Shown here piece after piece: positions 43,629 through 52,338 of a stretch of DNA of 64,000 bases (within the stretch, counting starts at the first letter, position 1; each line of letters opens with the position of its first letter). This DNA comes from an uncultured Candidatus Melainabacteria bacterium (GTDB taxonomy: Bacteria; Cyanobacteriota; Vampirovibrionia; Gastranaerophilales; Gastranaerophilaceae): assembly GCA_950096985.1 (NCBI GenBank), contig CATNBA010000005.1:1-64000 (forward strand), in the 5' to 3' direction. The notes under the pieces were generated by a model that did not search any database, was not told where the DNA came from, and saw nothing but the letters and a program-made list of their open reading frames with translations. The position numbers and the translations under genes were made by a program.

Positions 43629-44930
43629 CTAAAATATATACACTGCCAATAATGCAAACAGAATTAATGCAATATTATAATGCAAGAATGTCGGTATACA
43701 TGTATCTTTAATATGTTGATGCTGTCCATCAACATCTAAGCCTGCCGTTGGCCCAAGCGTAGTGCCTGATGCGGGAGAACCTGCATCTCCAAGAGCCGCA
43801 GCTGCCGCAAAAACAGCAATTGCCTGCATCGGGTTAAATCCCAAATTAATAAATACCGGAACAAATAATACTGCCAAGATAGGAATTGTACCGAAAGATG
43901 TTCCAATACCAATCGTTATAAACAGCCCGATTAAAAGCATCAATGCCGCAGCCAGTAATTGCGAACCCATCATAAACGGGATTAATCCGTTTACAAGGAC
44001 TTCAATTGACCCTGTTGCCTTCAAGACACCCGCAAATCCTGCCGCTACAAGCATCACAAAAGCTACATAGCCCATAAGACCAATACCTTCATTAATCAAA
44101 GTATCCATTTTTTCAGGATTTATAGCACGTGTACCAAAGATTATTGTTAAACCTATTAAAGCCCCTAAAGGCAAAGATTTTGTCAACAACTGCACTCCTA
44201 ACGTAGCTATTGCCGCAAAAAGAGTAATATAATGACTACCCGTGAACCTTAAAGAACGACGTTTTTCTTCTCTAAACGGAATATTTTCATATTCACGAGG
44301 TTTTCTATAGGAAATAAATACAGACCACAAAAGTCCGACAAATAATCCGACACCCAAAATCCAAACAGATTTCCAAACATCATCAACACTTACAGCTAAT
44401 CCATTTGCACTCATATTATCCGCAAGAAGTCTTTGAAAGATTAAGCCAAATCCTGCCGGAAATACAATATAAGGTGTAACAAGTCCAAAACATAAAGCGC
44501 ACGCAACAGCACGTCTATCGAGTTTTAATTTATTCATCAACCCGATTAATGGCGGAATTATAACGGGAATAAATGCAATATGAACAGGGATTAAATTTTG
44601 TGACGCACAGGCTAAAAGTGTCAAAATTAAAAGTAAAATAAATTTATTATTCTTAATCATAAGAGAAATTCTTTTTGCAAGAACATCCGCTAATCCTGTA
44701 TGAGCCATTGCCGCGGCAAAGGTGCCCAACAAAATATAGCTTAAAGCGGTTTCGCTATTTTGCCCCATACCGCTAATAAAAACATCCATAATTTGAGCTG
44801 AGTGCATTCCGGCTACTTTTCCGGCTACAACAGCAGAAACAAGCAGTGCAAGCAAAACATTAACCCTGCAAAGGCAAAGCACACATAATAAAATTACAGA
44901 TATTATGATAGGATTTATTAGTAACTCCAT
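43629..44930 (-). CDS. Na+/H+ antiporter family (YuiF-like) membrane transporter
   Basis: 433 residues with about eleven hydrophobic segments. SETALSYILLGTFAAAMAHTGLADVLA, CASQNLIPVHIAFIPVIIPPL and the late GDAGSPASGTTLGPTAGLD match the Na_H_antiporter family that includes Bacillus YuiF; substrates in this family (Na+, or an organic solute exchanged for it) are not secure. The ATG lies eight bases after the thyX stop, so it follows thyX in one transcript. A convergent tRNA-Arg lies at its 3' end. Confidence 0.85.
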   Translation of the reverse strand: MELLINPIIISVILLCVLCLCRVNVLLALLVSAVVAGKVAGMHSAQIMDVFISGMGQNSETALSYILLGTFAAAMAHTGLADVLAKRISLMIKNNKFILLLILTLLACASQNLIPVHIAFIPVIIPPLIGLMNKLKLDRRAVACALCFGLVTPYIVFPAGFGLIFQRLLADNMSANGLAVSVDDVWKSVWILGVGLFVGLLWSVFISYRKPREYENIPFREEKRRSLRFTGSHYITLFAAIATLGVQLLTKSLPLGALIGLTIIFGTRAINPEKMDTLINEGIGLMGYVAFVMLVAAGFAGVLKATGSIEVLVNGLIPFMMGSQLLAAALMLLIGLFITIGIGTSFGTIPILAVLFVPVFINLGFNPMQAIAVFAAAAALGDAGSPASGTTLGPTAGLDVDGQHQHIKDTCIPTFLHYNIALILFALLAVYIF

Positions 44931-44938
44931 AAATCACA

Positions 44939-45646
44939 TCAACCCTCAATATCACGGGTTAAGCGGCTACGCTTACCACAAGATTTATCTTCGTCACAAA
45001 ATCCTAAACGTTCGCATTTTGGAACCAGATACGGTTTTAACCATAATTCTTCTTTAATTAACTCATCACACATCATCTTAACCATTGTTCTTATTTCATA
45101 CTGAGCGCGTGTGCAAAGTCTTAAATTAGCAACATGAATTAATTCACGCAAATTCATACTTACAACAAGCGAACTTGCCGCAGCATTCGGCAGAACGAAC
45201 CTGGCATCTTCGGCAGGAATTCCTGCATCAACAAATTCTTGATACTGAGTTGATATTTGTGACATAAAATTTTCAAATTTTTCTTTTAATTCGGGATTTC
45301 TCTCAATTGTCGGCGGGATAATATAATCAAATTGACCTTTTTCTTTAACATATCTTTGAGATTTTTGCGAAAAAGACATGTGTCTGTGTCTTACAAGTTG
45401 ATGAGTACACGCACGTGATACATTTGAGATTGCAAAACTCACCTGAATATGTTCAATGGTTGAGTAATGACCTGATGAGATTACGCGTTCAATCAGTTTA
45501 AGCATTTTTTCTTCATCATCAGTACTGTTATAAATATTTATCGGGTAGTCTGCACTATAGCAAGTTCTGCAAGCTGTATAAACAGTTTTTAGCATATTCT
45601 GCGGTTTTGAAATCAAATTAACTACCGGTTTATTATTCCCTTCCAT
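44939..45646 (-). CDS. thyX: Flavin-dependent thymidylate synthase
   Basis: Makes dTMP with methylene-tetrahydrofolate and FAD. The ThyX signature RHRHMSFSQKSQR is at residues 86-98, and HYSTIEHIQVSFAIS precedes it; LRELIHVANLRLCTRAQYEIR is the substrate region. I use the ATG at 45646 (AGGAGG five bases upstream; the adjacent ATG at 45649 is too close); the frame is open far upstream through rpmE but that part is not ThyX. 235 residues. The last codons (KRSRLTR) come from a 20-base sequence also found at the end of rpmE. Confidence 0.95.
   Translation of the reverse strand: MEGNNKPVVNLISKPQNMLKTVYTACRTCYSADYPINIYNSTDDEEKMLKLIERVISSGHYSTIEHIQVSFAISNVSRACTHQLVRHRHMSFSQKSQRYVKEKGQFDYIIPPTIERNPELKEKFENFMSQISTQYQEFVDAGIPAEDARFVLPNAAASSLVVSMNLRELIHVANLRLCTRAQYEIRTMVKMMCDELIKEELWLKPYLVPKCERLGFCDEDKSCGKRSRLTRDIEG
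44955..44974. repeat. 20-base repeat, copy 1 (end of thyX)
   Basis: CGGGTTAAGCGGCTACGCTT, differing at one base from the copy at 45732. On the coding strand AAGCG-TAGC-CGCTT can form a hairpin. Here it lies inside the thyX frame. Confidence 0.7.
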
Positions 45647-45731
45647 CATATCCTCCTTAATATAAAAAAATAATACCACACCTGAAATCGATGCGGTACT
45701 ATTTAATAAAATTGTTACAAAACCCACTTGG

Positions 45732-45751
45732 CGGGTCAAGCGGCTACGCTT
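45732..45751. repeat. 20-base repeat, copy 2 (end of rpmE)
   Basis: CGGGTCAAGCGGCTACGCTT, 19 of 20 identical to the thyX copy. Here the element supplies the rpmE stop codon (TAG) and runs into a terminator-like hairpin ACCCGC-CAA-GTGGGT with TTTTG after it. Confidence 0.7.
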
Positions 45752-45950
45752 GTTTTTTACCGTAGCGTTTATTAAATCTTTCAACACGTCCTTCAGAGTC
45801 AAGAATTTTTTGTTGACCTGTGTAGAACGGGTGACAGTTGTTGCAAATTTCAACTGTGATATTGTCTAAAATTGAACCTGTTTCAATTTCGTTACCGCAA
45901 ACGCATTTTACGGTCATTTTCTTATAATCTGGGTGAATTCCGTTTTTCAT
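45744..45950 (-). CDS. rpmE: 50S ribosomal protein L31
   Basis: 68 residues of the zinc-binding L31 type: Cys16-x-Cys18 and Cys36-x2-Cys39, with [21 protein letters not shown]. The start MKNGIHPDY is typical, and AGAAGG lies eight bases before the ATG. thyX follows after about 100 bases; the two may be separate units because a terminator-like hairpin lies between. Confidence 0.96.
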   Translation of the reverse strand: MKNGIHPDYKKMTVKCVCGNEIETGSILDNITVEICNNCHPFYTGQQKILDSEGRVERFNKRYGKKQA

Positions 45951-46113
45951 TTTTTACCTTCTTTCCTTCAAGATTCCAAACTTGATAATAATTTCGACTA
46001 ATTATATGATACTACAGAAATAAAAAAGTGCAAGTATCATGCGTTTGTTTGATGTTAAAAATTTTTAAGTTTGGCATAATATAAAAGTTATCCGTTATTA
46101 AAGGTGATTATAT

Positions 46114-46275
46114 ATGAATCTGCACGAGCAATGTTTACTAAGATATTTGCAAAACCCCGATGAATTATCTTATTCTACAGAAATTTTAAAATTAAACAAT
46201 TTTATACTTGAAAAACATTTTATTCTTAACAATTTAAACAATAATGAGATTACGAAATTTCTACGCGGGATGTAA
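46114..46275 (+). CDS. Small protein, 53 residues, unknown
   Basis: AAAGGTG lies nine bases before the ATG at 46114. The product (MNLHEQCLLRYLQNPDELSY start, EITKFLRGM end) is Leu/Asn-rich and likely all helical. A promoter for the CHASE2-GGDEF gene starts about 20 bases after its stop, so it is separate. No family is recognised. Coding status rests on the ribosome site only. Confidence 0.5.
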   Translation: MNLHEQCLLRYLQNPDELSYSTEILKLNNFILEKHFILNNLNNNEITKFLRGM

Positions 46276-46295
46276 AAGGGCTACGTGCGTAGCAC

Positions 46296-46324
46296 TTGCA
46301 AAAACAACCGATTTCAATTATACT
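46296..46324 (+). promoter_or_regulatory. Promoter of the CHASE2-GGDEF gene
   Basis: TTGCAA (46296-46301), 17-base spacer, TATACT (46319-46324). A hairpin GCTACG / CGTAGC (46280-46295 region) lies right at the -35 box. Confidence 0.65.
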
Positions 46325-46350
46325 GATAGAAAGAATAATTGGGATAGGTT

Positions 46351-48117
46351 ATGTTTAAAAAATTTTCGTATGCAATCGGTATAATATTTTTTGTTATTTT
46401 TGCATTTTTAATCCTTAAGAATGCTAATTTGAGTTCATTTATTGATTCTATTGAAAACAAAACCTTTGACCTTCGTCAAAGTATTATGATAAATGAAGGG
46501 GCTAAAAAACCCAATCAGGATATAGTTATAGTTGCTATAGATGATGCAACTTACGAATACATTCTTGATACCTACGGCGAATGGCCTTTACCAAGAGATA
46601 TATATGCAGATATTATAAATTATTTAGAAAAACAAAATCCTCGTGCAATAGCATTTGATTTAATGTTTGTAAAATCAATTAAAAGCAAAAACTTAGCAGA
46701 TGAGGCATTAATAAAAGCATTCAAAAAATATGACAATATATTTACCTCAATGAATTTTGATAACCAATCAGAAGATTTAAGAACTCCGCCAAAACTGCCT
46801 GATAAAATTAAGATAAATGTTGAAAATAATTCACGTATTGATTTTTCTCAATTGACATTTACCAATTGCAGAACTATTTTACAGGGAATATTGGACGCAA
46901 CATCAAATATCGGAATAATAAATGTTTCTCGCTCGGATGACGGTATTTTGAGAAAAATGCCCCTTGTTGTAAAATATCAAGATGATTATTACCCTCAGCT
47001 TGCACTTAAAGTTGGGTTAAATTACCTTGGCGAGCCACATAACAGTTACGAAATAGACAAAAATTCAAACTTTAGAATCGCTGACAGAAATATCTATCTT
47101 GATAACGACGGCAGCGCAATTTTAAACTGGTACGGACCTGCAAACACTTACACATACATTCCTATGTATAAATTAATAAAAGCATCTAAAGGCAGCAGAC
47201 TTGATTACGACTTTTCAAATAAAATTATTTATTTTGGTTCTACCGCCTCAAGTCTTTTCGATATAAAAACAGTTCCCACAGGGAAAATTTATCCCGGCGT
47301 AGAAGTTCAGGCTACTTATGTAAATAACATTATTGATAATAATTTTATACGTAAAGTTCACAGAGGATACACAATAGCATTGAGTATTTTGCTTTCACTT
47401 TTAATTGCATCCGTAGTAAGCCGTGTTAATTCTGCATTTTCAGCATCTATGATGTCATTTTCCACATACTTTATTTATCTTTTGATAGCATATTATGCTA
47501 TGCGATTTGAAAACTTATGGCTTGAAGTTATATATCCGCTTATTTTCTCAATTTTCGGATTTACATGTGCATATATTATCAAGTACCTTATAAAATCGCG
47601 CGATTTTGAACAGCAATATAAACTTGCAACAACAGACGGGTTGACCGAATTATTCAACCACAGATATTTTCAGGAACAAATCAGAATGCAGGTGGAACAA
47701 TGTAAACGATATAACACAAATTTTTCACTAATTATCATTGATATTGACTTTTTCAAAAAGTTCAACGATAACTTTGGACACCAATCAGGAGATGCAGTAT
47801 TAAGAGAGGTAGCTCAAACGCTAAAACGTAACGTTCGTGCCACAGATATTGTTTGCCGATACGGTGGCGAAGAGATGAGTATAATTTTGCCAAATATGGG
47901 AGAGAAAGAAGCATACTCTACAGCACAAAAAATATGCGATCGTGTTGCTCAAAATAAATTCAGACTGGCAAACGGCAAAGAAACAAATGTTACAATCAGT
48001 TTGGGAGTGTCCACATTTCCTCAAGATGGTAAAACTGCCGAAGAATTGATATCTGCGGCAGATAAACGTTTATATGATGCTAAAAATAACGGCCGAAATC
48101 AGGTTGGCGGGATTTAA
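46351..48117 (+). CDS. CHASE2-GGDEF diguanylate cyclase
   Basis: 588 residues: membrane segment near residues 7-24, an outside CHASE2 sensor domain (KTFDLRQSIM; DIVIVAIDDATYEYI; GIINVSRSDDGILRKMPLV), two or three more membrane segments (about 345-425), then a GGDEF domain with LTELFNHRYFQEQ, DIDFFKKFNDNFGHQSGD and the active-site RYGGEEM. Such enzymes make cyclic di-GMP in answer to an external signal. GGEEM is a functional variant in many cyclases. GGGATAGG precedes the ATG. Its stop overlaps that of the convergent gene in TTAA. No c-di-GMP receptor is visible nearby. Confidence 0.93.
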   Translation: MFKKFSYAIGIIFFVIFAFLILKNANLSSFIDSIENKTFDLRQSIMINEGAKKPNQDIVIVAIDDATYEYILDTYGEWPLPRDIYADIINYLEKQNPRAIAFDLMFVKSIKSKNLADEALIKAFKKYDNIFTSMNFDNQSEDLRTPPKLPDKIKINVENNSRIDFSQLTFTNCRTILQGILDATSNIGIINVSRSDDGILRKMPLVVKYQDDYYPQLALKVGLNYLGEPHNSYEIDKNSNFRIADRNIYLDNDGSAILNWYGPANTYTYIPMYKLIKASKGSRLDYDFSNKIIYFGSTASSLFDIKTVPTGKIYPGVEVQATYVNNIIDNNFIRKVHRGYTIALSILLSLLIASVVSRVNSAFSASMMSFSTYFIYLLIAYYAMRFENLWLEVIYPLIFSIFGFTCAYIIKYLIKSRDFEQQYKLATTDGLTELFNHRYFQEQIRMQVEQCKRYNTNFSLIIIDIDFFKKFNDNFGHQSGDAVLREVAQTLKRNVRATDIVCRYGGEEMSIILPNMGEKEAYSTAQKICDRVAQNKFRLANGKETNVTISLGVSTFPQDGKTAEELISAADKRLYDAKNNGRNQVGGI

Positions 48118-48785
48118 ATAACAGGTACGTCAACCGGATCAACTAAGATAACATTTAAAACATCACCTTTTCTGAGGTTAACATTTTTACCTTTTCTAAT
48201 CATATCAGCAAAGAAATCATAAGCGTAATAAGCTCCGCCGCCAATTGCGCCACTTATTGCACCGACACCTGTCATCAACTGATCCGCAACAGGAACTCCG
48301 TCAAAGACATCTGACCCCCATTCTGTTGCAGAAGATGTGATATCTTTTGTTTTTTCCCAATTTTCGCCAAGCGCCTCTTTATATCCTTTAGACCCTGCAA
48401 TACCGCCGTCATAAGTCAAATCAGTCCTGCCAACAACAGACATTGACAAAGGTAATTGTCTGCCGTTTGGAGTTACAACATGGTCAAAATCAAGATACAG
48501 AATTGCCCCTTTTGAAAACCTTTTTGCAGGTTCAACTTTTTTTATTGTTCCTCGAACTAATGAACCCATTGGCAGAATAACATCAGAATCGGCAGTTTGA
48601 TCATTGAGCATGATAGCGGTAAATTCTGCACCTTGTGAGTTATATGTAGAAATCGGGTTTGTTAATTGCAGTTGAAAAGCAGTACCTGCAGGTATTCTTT
48701 TTGTTTTTGCATTACCGCTTAAAGGACCTGCTACAACTGATTGTGCAAACAAAAATAACGATAAAATTATTGTTAAAATTCTCAT
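48114..48785 (-). CDS. Exported protein, unknown function
   Basis: 223 residues with a signal peptide (MRILTIILSLFLFAQSVVA, cleavage before GPLSG). The mature part begins RIPAGTAFQLQLTNPIST, with VILPMGSLVRGTIKKVEPA and AILYLDFDHVVTPNGRQLPL, a beta-rich layout resembling the TrbI/VirB10-like fold of other exported proteins; this is a resemblance only. A Gly/Ala-rich segment (GVGAISGAIGGGAYYA) is near 165-185. AAGGAGAAAAA precedes the ATG. No partner is evident. Confidence 0.78.
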   Translation of the reverse strand: MRILTIILSLFLFAQSVVAGPLSGNAKTKRIPAGTAFQLQLTNPISTYNSQGAEFTAIMLNDQTADSDVILPMGSLVRGTIKKVEPAKRFSKGAILYLDFDHVVTPNGRQLPLSMSVVGRTDLTYDGGIAGSKGYKEALGENWEKTKDITSSATEWGSDVFDGVPVADQLMTGVGAISGAIGGGAYYAYDFFADMIRKGKNVNLRKGDVLNVILVDPVDVPVI

Positions 48786-48835
48786 TTTTTTCTCCTTAAA
48801 ATTTCTACAATTATTCTATATAACTTTTAACATTT

Positions 48836-48864
48836 TTGCAATATATTTACAATACTTGTATACT
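48836..48864 (+). promoter_or_regulatory. Promoter of the leaderless TPR gene
   Basis: TTGCAA (48836-48841), 17-base spacer, TATACT (48859-48864), six bases before the ATG at 48871. Confidence 0.7.
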
Positions 48865-48870
48865 ATATTT

Positions 48871-49797
48871 ATGTCTAAAATTGATAAAATCCAGGAATTG
48901 CAAGAAATATTAAAACAGGATCAGACAAATTTTCAAGCACGAAGACAGCTTGGCGTAATGCTTATGGATTTTAATTTTCCTGAAGAGGCATTGCAGCATT
49001 TTTTATATTTGGCAAAAATTTTCAATGATGACAGCGCAATATTTTATAACCTTGGCATTACCTATGAAAAATTAAAAAATCTTAATAAAGCAATTGAAAA
49101 TTACAGGAAAGCGATTGAGCTTGCTCCTGATGAAGTAGATGCTTATTATAATTTAGGACTTGTTTATATTGATAAAAAAGTTTACGAAACCGCAATTGAA
49201 TACTTTGAAAGAGTTTTAGACAAAGATAACAACGATTCAAATGCTTATTTTTCAATCGGGCTTTGTTATTTTAAACAAGGAAAACTTGACGGAGCAAAAT
49301 ATTATTTTCAACGCACAATAGAATTAAATGACGAAGATATTTATGCACATTTTTATATAGGCAATATTTTAAAAGAACAAGGCGATAACTCAGGCGCAAG
49401 AGAAAAATTCCATAAAGTACTGGAGCTTTCTCCGGATTACAGCTGGGCATATTTTAATCTTGCATCAATTGATTACGAAGAAGGCGACATTGAAAACGCT
49501 ATTGAAAATCTCGAAAAAACTCTTGAATTTAATTCAAAAGATATTGATGCATACAAAATTTACTCAAAAATTATGAGCAAAGAAAATCAGACAGAATTTG
49601 CCGCATCAATACTAGAACGAGCATTACAAAATTGCGGTGACAACGGTGACCTTTATTATATGCTGGCTCAGGTTTATAAGCTGAATAAAGTTCGCGACAA
49701 ATACGTTCAAGCTATGAACAATGCTTTAAAATTCAATAATTCATTGAGTGTTTCTCCAAAACTCGTAAAAAAAGAGTTAGATAAGTTCCTCTCTTGA
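48871..49797 (+). CDS. Cytoplasmic TPR-repeat protein
   Basis: 308 residues from the ATG at 48871; a frame open for five codons upstream overlaps the -10 box. The TPR units start at residue 40 and continue to about 270: IFYNLGITYEKLKNLNKAIENY, DAYYNLGLVYIDKKVYETAIEYF, NAYFSIGLCYFKQGKLDGAKYYF. There is no signal peptide. The mRNA looks leaderless. proS follows after 42 bases and has its own Shine-Dalgarno (AAAAGAGGA), so both may be on one transcript. Confidence 0.88.
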   Translation: MSKIDKIQELQEILKQDQTNFQARRQLGVMLMDFNFPEEALQHFLYLAKIFNDDSAIFYNLGITYEKLKNLNKAIENYRKAIELAPDEVDAYYNLGLVYIDKKVYETAIEYFERVLDKDNNDSNAYFSIGLCYFKQGKLDGAKYYFQRTIELNDEDIYAHFYIGNILKEQGDNSGAREKFHKVLELSPDYSWAYFNLASIDYEEGDIENAIENLEKTLEFNSKDIDAYKIYSKIMSKENQTEFAASILERALQNCGDNGDLYYMLAQVYKLNKVRDKYVQAMNNALKFNNSLSVSPKLVKKELDKFLS

Positions 49798-49839
49798 TTT
49801 TTTCATGATAATATTAAATCAGAAAAGAGGACTAAGCTT

Positions 49840-51573
49840 ATGAAAATGTCAAAAATGTTTATACAAACCCTGAGAGAATTTCCGTCTGATGCAGAAGTTA
49901 TTTCTCATAAAATGCTTGGCAGAGCAGGGTTTATAAAAAAACTTGCCCCCGGTATTTATACATACCAGCCTTTAATGTGGAAAGTTTTGAAAAAAATTGA
50001 AAATATTGTTAGAGAAGAAATGGATAATGCGGGAGCACAAGAACTTTTGATGCCATTTGTTCAGCCTAAAGAATTATGGGAAGAATCAGGCAGATGGGAA
50101 GTTTACGGCAAAGAATTAATGAGATTGAAAGACCGTCACGACCGCGATATGTGTCTTGGACCGACACATGAAGAAATTATCACATCTGTTGCCCGCGACG
50201 GATTAAAATCTTATAAACAATTACCTGTAAATTTATATCAAATACAATCTAAATTCCGCGACGAAATCAGACCGCGCTACGGTCTTTTAAGAGGACGCGA
50301 ATTTATCATGAAAGATGCATACAGCTTTGATATTGACGAAGCAGGTTTGGATAAAGAATATGAAAATATGGCAAAAGCTTATAAAAGAATTTTTGAAAGA
50401 TGCGGACTTGATACAAAAATGGTTCAATCCGACAGCGGCGCAATAGGTGGCAGCGTTTCCCATGAATTCATGGTAATCACAGACACTGATGCCGGTGAGA
50501 ACGACGTATTTTATTGTAACGATTGCGATTATTCAGCAAATTCAAACCACGCAATTTCAAACCTTCCTGATGCAGTAGTTGACGGTAAAGAATATTTTAA
50601 TGAAACAAAAATTATTGATACGCCAAATACTCATTCAATTGAAGAATTAAGCAAATTTTTGAATATTCCTTCAACTTTAATTCTGAAAACACTTGTTTAT
50701 ATAGTCGATAAAAAACCTGTTCTTGCGTTAATTAGAGCTGATAAAGCAGTTGAAGAAACAAAATTAATGAATGCTGTTGGCGGCATTGATATCAGAATTG
50801 CATCAGCAGCAGAAATCGCTGAACTTATGGCAGAAAAAGGATTTGATGCCGTTCCGGGCTTTATCGGTCCAAACAGCATGAAAGGTGTTAAAATCATTGC
50901 TGATGAAACAGTAAAAGATATGAAAAACTTTGTTGTCGGCATAAACCAAACCGACAAACACCTTATTGGCGCAAATCTTGAAGATTTAGGTGCAAAATTT
51001 GATTACACAGACATCCGCCTTGTTGAGCGCGGAGAACTTTGTCCTCAATGCGGTAAACCGTTACAAGTAACAAAAGGGATTGAAGTAGGTAATATCTTTA
51101 AACTCGGTACTAAATATTCAAAACCAATGAACGCTGTTTATACTGATATTAACGGCAAAACTCATCCATATGTTATGGGATGCTATGGCATAGGTATTTC
51201 AAGAACAGCAGCAGCGGCAGTAGAGGCACATTACGACGAACACGGTATAAAATGGCCTATTGCAATTGCACCGTATCACGTTGTAATCGTTCCTGTTAAT
51301 ATCAAAGATGAACTTCAAATGAAAGTTGCAAATGAAATGTACGATGCATTAAAATCTGCTGGAATTGAAGTTGTTCTTGATGACAGAGACGAACGCGCCG
51401 GTGTAAAATTCAAAGATGCTGATTTAATAGGTTTCCCATACAGAGTAACAGTTGGTAAAACTATTAATGAAGGTTTTGTGGAATTTAAAGTCCGCGAAAC
51501 CGATGAACAGGAAAAATACACTCCTGAACAGGCAACTGAAAAACTTATAAAAAATATTAAAGCGGTTTTATAA
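49840..51573 (+). CDS. proS: Prolyl-tRNA synthetase
   Basis: 577 residues, bacterial type with an editing insertion. Class II motifs: PGIYTYQPLMWKVLKKI region, motif 2 FRDEIRPRYGLLRGREFIMKD, motif 3 GIGISRTAAAAVEAHYDEHG. The inserted domain (about 225-400, SIEELSKFLNIPSTLILKTLVY onward) resembles YbaK deacylases and clears mischarged Ala-tRNA. The C-terminal anticodon domain is complete. The stop overlaps the terminator. Confidence 0.96.
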   Translation: MKMSKMFIQTLREFPSDAEVISHKMLGRAGFIKKLAPGIYTYQPLMWKVLKKIENIVREEMDNAGAQELLMPFVQPKELWEESGRWEVYGKELMRLKDRHDRDMCLGPTHEEIITSVARDGLKSYKQLPVNLYQIQSKFRDEIRPRYGLLRGREFIMKDAYSFDIDEAGLDKEYENMAKAYKRIFERCGLDTKMVQSDSGAIGGSVSHEFMVITDTDAGENDVFYCNDCDYSANSNHAISNLPDAVVDGKEYFNETKIIDTPNTHSIEELSKFLNIPSTLILKTLVYIVDKKPVLALIRADKAVEETKLMNAVGGIDIRIASAAEIAELMAEKGFDAVPGFIGPNSMKGVKIIADETVKDMKNFVVGINQTDKHLIGANLEDLGAKFDYTDIRLVERGELCPQCGKPLQVTKGIEVGNIFKLGTKYSKPMNAVYTDINGKTHPYVMGCYGIGISRTAAAAVEAHYDEHGIKWPIAIAPYHVVIVPVNIKDELQMKVANEMYDALKSAGIEVVLDDRDERAGVKFKDADLIGFPYRVTVGKTINEGFVEFKVRETDEQEKYTPEQATEKLIKNIKAVL

Positions 51574-51586
51574 AAACCGCTTTTTT
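51559..51586 (+). terminator. Terminator of proS
   Basis: AAAGCGGTTTT / AAAACCGCTTT followed by TTT; the stop codon of proS lies in the loop. Confidence 0.9.
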
Positions 51587-51621
51587 AAGCAAAAGATATT
51601 TTCAGGAGTTTTATACACAAT

Positions 51622-52338
51622 ATGCGACCAATTACACTACATGAAATTATACCCCTGCAAAGACCGATACAGCATTTTTCAGACTGCTATCTTATATCAT
51701 CTGTCAGTGCACTTGCAAGAAGCAAAGACGGACAAAAAATTTTAAGTCAAAATATTGCCCACCAAGGTAACGGGTTTAGAATAAGATTTCAAAATGTTGA
51801 TGAGCATCGACTTGAGTATTTAGTCACACAAGAAGATATTCAAAGACTTATTCCGCTAGACAAATATTACAACGAAGCCATCATAACCTGCCCTCAAAAC
51901 CCAATAATAAAAGCAATAGAAGTTGCAATGAACATGCTATTAAAAGAACATCCGCATAAGAAGCCTTTTGTAAGCAGATTCGCAAAATGTCACGAAAAAT
52001 TTGAATACAATAAACCTTCAAACTTTTTAGAAATATTCACAGGGCAAAAACCGATTATTTTGAATGAAGGCGGACTGAGAATGAGTTTAACTCGGGATAA
52101 AGACAAAGCTATAGAACTGCTTGAAAAAATTGATATTGCAGATGATTTTGCATTTATTGCCGGAACTGGTTTAAAAGATCAAAAAGGTTTTGCTAAAGTT
52201 CATTGTTTTGCAATAGAAGGTGTTAATACAGAAAATCAATATTTACAGATTTATGAATCAAGAAAACTAGAAAGCATTGAAGTCCCGTTTGAGAAAGCAA
52301 TAAAAATATTTAAATTTCTCACAGGCTATCTGCGTTAA
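51622..52338 (+). CDS. Calpain-like (papain-fold) cysteine protease homologue
   Basis: 238 residues, no signal peptide. FSDCYLISSVSALARSKDGQKIL (residues 19-41) matches the calpain Cys motif (in calpains, a GDCWLLAALASLA-type sequence), with Cys22; KAIEVAMNMLLKEH follows as in calpains (AlexAyAKl region); FAKVHCFAIEGV gives His194; LQIYESRKLESIEV stands where calpains have the NPWG asparagine, but here the residue is Glu212, so the third catalytic residue is missing or replaced. The protein may be an active divergent protease or a pseudo-enzyme. TTCAGGAG lies 12 bases before the ATG. Convergent with gtrA, sharing a TTAA stop. Confidence 0.7.
   Translation: MRPITLHEIIPLQRPIQHFSDCYLISSVSALARSKDGQKILSQNIAHQGNGFRIRFQNVDEHRLEYLVTQEDIQRLIPLDKYYNEAIITCPQNPIIKAIEVAMNMLLKEHPHKKPFVSRFAKCHEKFEYNKPSNFLEIFTGQKPIILNEGGLRMSLTRDKDKAIELLEKIDIADDFAFIAGTGLKDQKGFAKVHCFAIEGVNTENQYLQIYESRKLESIEVPFEKAIKIFKFLTGYLR

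Noticed and set aside
45647-45853. Extension of thyX upstream to 45853
   Set aside because: The extra residues come from rpmE and the intergenic hairpin in another frame; the strong AGGAGG site supports 45646.
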